This document shows positions 6,659-7,236 of a stretch of 7,236 bases of DNA, one piece after another. The notes beneath the pieces were generated by a model that was given only the letters and a program-made list of their open reading frames with translations, ran no database searches and was not told the DNA's origin. Position numbers and translations under genes: made by a program. The first letter of the stretch is position 1. Every line of letters starts with the position of its first letter. This stretch comes from Legionellaceae bacterium (lineage in GTDB: Bacteria; Pseudomonadota; Gammaproteobacteria; Legionellales; Legionellaceae). Where the stretch lies: NCBI GenBank assembly GCA_947473535.1, contig CANJFK010000041.1, positions 1 to 7,236 on the forward strand, read 5' to 3'.

Positions 6659-7192
6659 CTACATTCGTCGCAATGGACTTATTAACATGCTTCCATCTGT
6701 TGTCGCGCCTAATTTTATTTCCAGCAACCTATGGTAATCCTCGACAGCAATGCCAGTTTTACCATTTACATCAGGCAGATCGTCCATAGCCAATTTTAAG
6801 GCAACTTGATAGTCGGCATGAATCTGTTTCTGAATCCCATCATATTTATCAGGCGATTCTTCTTTTATCCTTTGCATGGCAGCATTGCACTGTTCTTCTG
6901 CTGTTTTTGCCTCATCAATACTTGCTGTAAGCCTTAAAGACTCATCGTCCCGGATAAATTTAGCAGCCGATGACACAGCAGCAACAGTAGGGCGCTCTTT
7001 TATTACCATAGAGGCCAAACTTAAAGCAAATGCATTATAGCCGCAATTACCATCGCCTAAAGTGCTTTTTTTGGAGCCATCAATGCTGGCACTCCAGTGT
7101 GTGTTTTGATCATTAACTAGGCATTGTTTCCTAGCTCATAAAATGAACATGTCGGAATGATTGGTTAAGAGCTGTGGTATCCTTGGCGGCAT
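6659..7192 (-). pseudogene. OTU-like cysteine protease (effector-like), broken by an in-frame TGA
   Basis: The frame that ends in TAG at 6659 can be followed back through an in-frame TGA (7138-7136) to an ATG at 7192, which has AAGG eight bases upstream. The reading is 178 codons including both stops. Codons 46-57 give GDGNCGYNAFAL, the catalytic-cysteine motif of OTU-type deubiquitinases (Cys at codon 50, 7045-7043), a form common in Legionella effector-like proteins. The following part (about 80-130) is charged and helical-looking (ASIDEAKTAEEQC, RIKEESPDKYDG). After the TGA there is no normal start before the motif; the first one, TTG at 7018, lies beyond the cysteine, so that product would be dead. 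About 128 residues follow the cysteine and no OTU-type catalytic histidine block is seen before the stop, so the C-terminus is probably lost too. Identity rests on one motif plus context. The 18 codons ahead of the TGA could be a chance join. Confidence 0.6.
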
Positions 7193-7236
7193 TATTAATA
7201 CCTTAATTTTGTGACCAAGTCATGCCCAATAAATAC

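Noticed and set aside
1..7236. CRISPR array, tRNA or rRNA genes, riboswitch
   Set aside because: I saw no regularly spaced repeats, no cloverleaf with a CCA-type acceptor, no rRNA-like conserved stretches and no recognisable riboswitch on either strand.

Overview
This AT-rich window looks like an accessory region of a gammaproteobacterium, most likely Legionella or a close relative. The lineage is inferred from low GC, the general character of the proteins, and an OTU-type GDGNCGYNAF motif of the kind common in Legionella effector-like proteins; there is no rRNA or other marker to confirm it.

Layout, left to right. (1) 1-90 may be the tail of a plus-strand gene that enters from outside. (2) About 150-1122 is an IS5-family (IS903-like) insertion sequence on the minus strand. 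Its right terminal inverted repeat is present and its transposase keeps the full DDE and Y-R-E-K signature, but the left end and the last part of the transposase are missing. (3) The IS cuts a small minus-strand gene of unknown function (start 1342), which has its own good promoter and ribosome binding site. (4) 5263-1472 is a compact minus-strand operon of three genes in the order aguB, speA, aguA. (5) A divergent intergenic region of about 300 bases separates the operon from (6) a plus-strand cation-efflux (CDF) transporter, 5559-6473. (7) The right end holds a degraded minus-strand gene, 7192-6659. It carries an OTU-like cysteine-protease motif but is interrupted by an in-frame TGA and probably lacks its C-terminal end.

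How the genes work together. SpeA decarboxylates arginine to agmatine, AguA hydrolyses agmatine to N-carbamoylputrescine plus ammonia, and AguB hydrolyses that to putrescine, CO2 and ammonia. All three keep their catalytic residues, so the operon encodes a complete route from arginine to putrescine that does not need ornithine decarboxylase or agmatinase. The CDF transporter has no evident link to this pathway.

The genes on both sides of the operon are damaged: a truncated IS, a gene cut by that IS and a broken effector-like gene. The metabolic operon and the transporter look intact. This is what an accessory locus with recent rearrangement at its edges would look like. The most unusual items are the OTU-like pseudogene, whose catalytic cysteine is missed if the gene is called from its first downstream start, and the self-contained polyamine operon.
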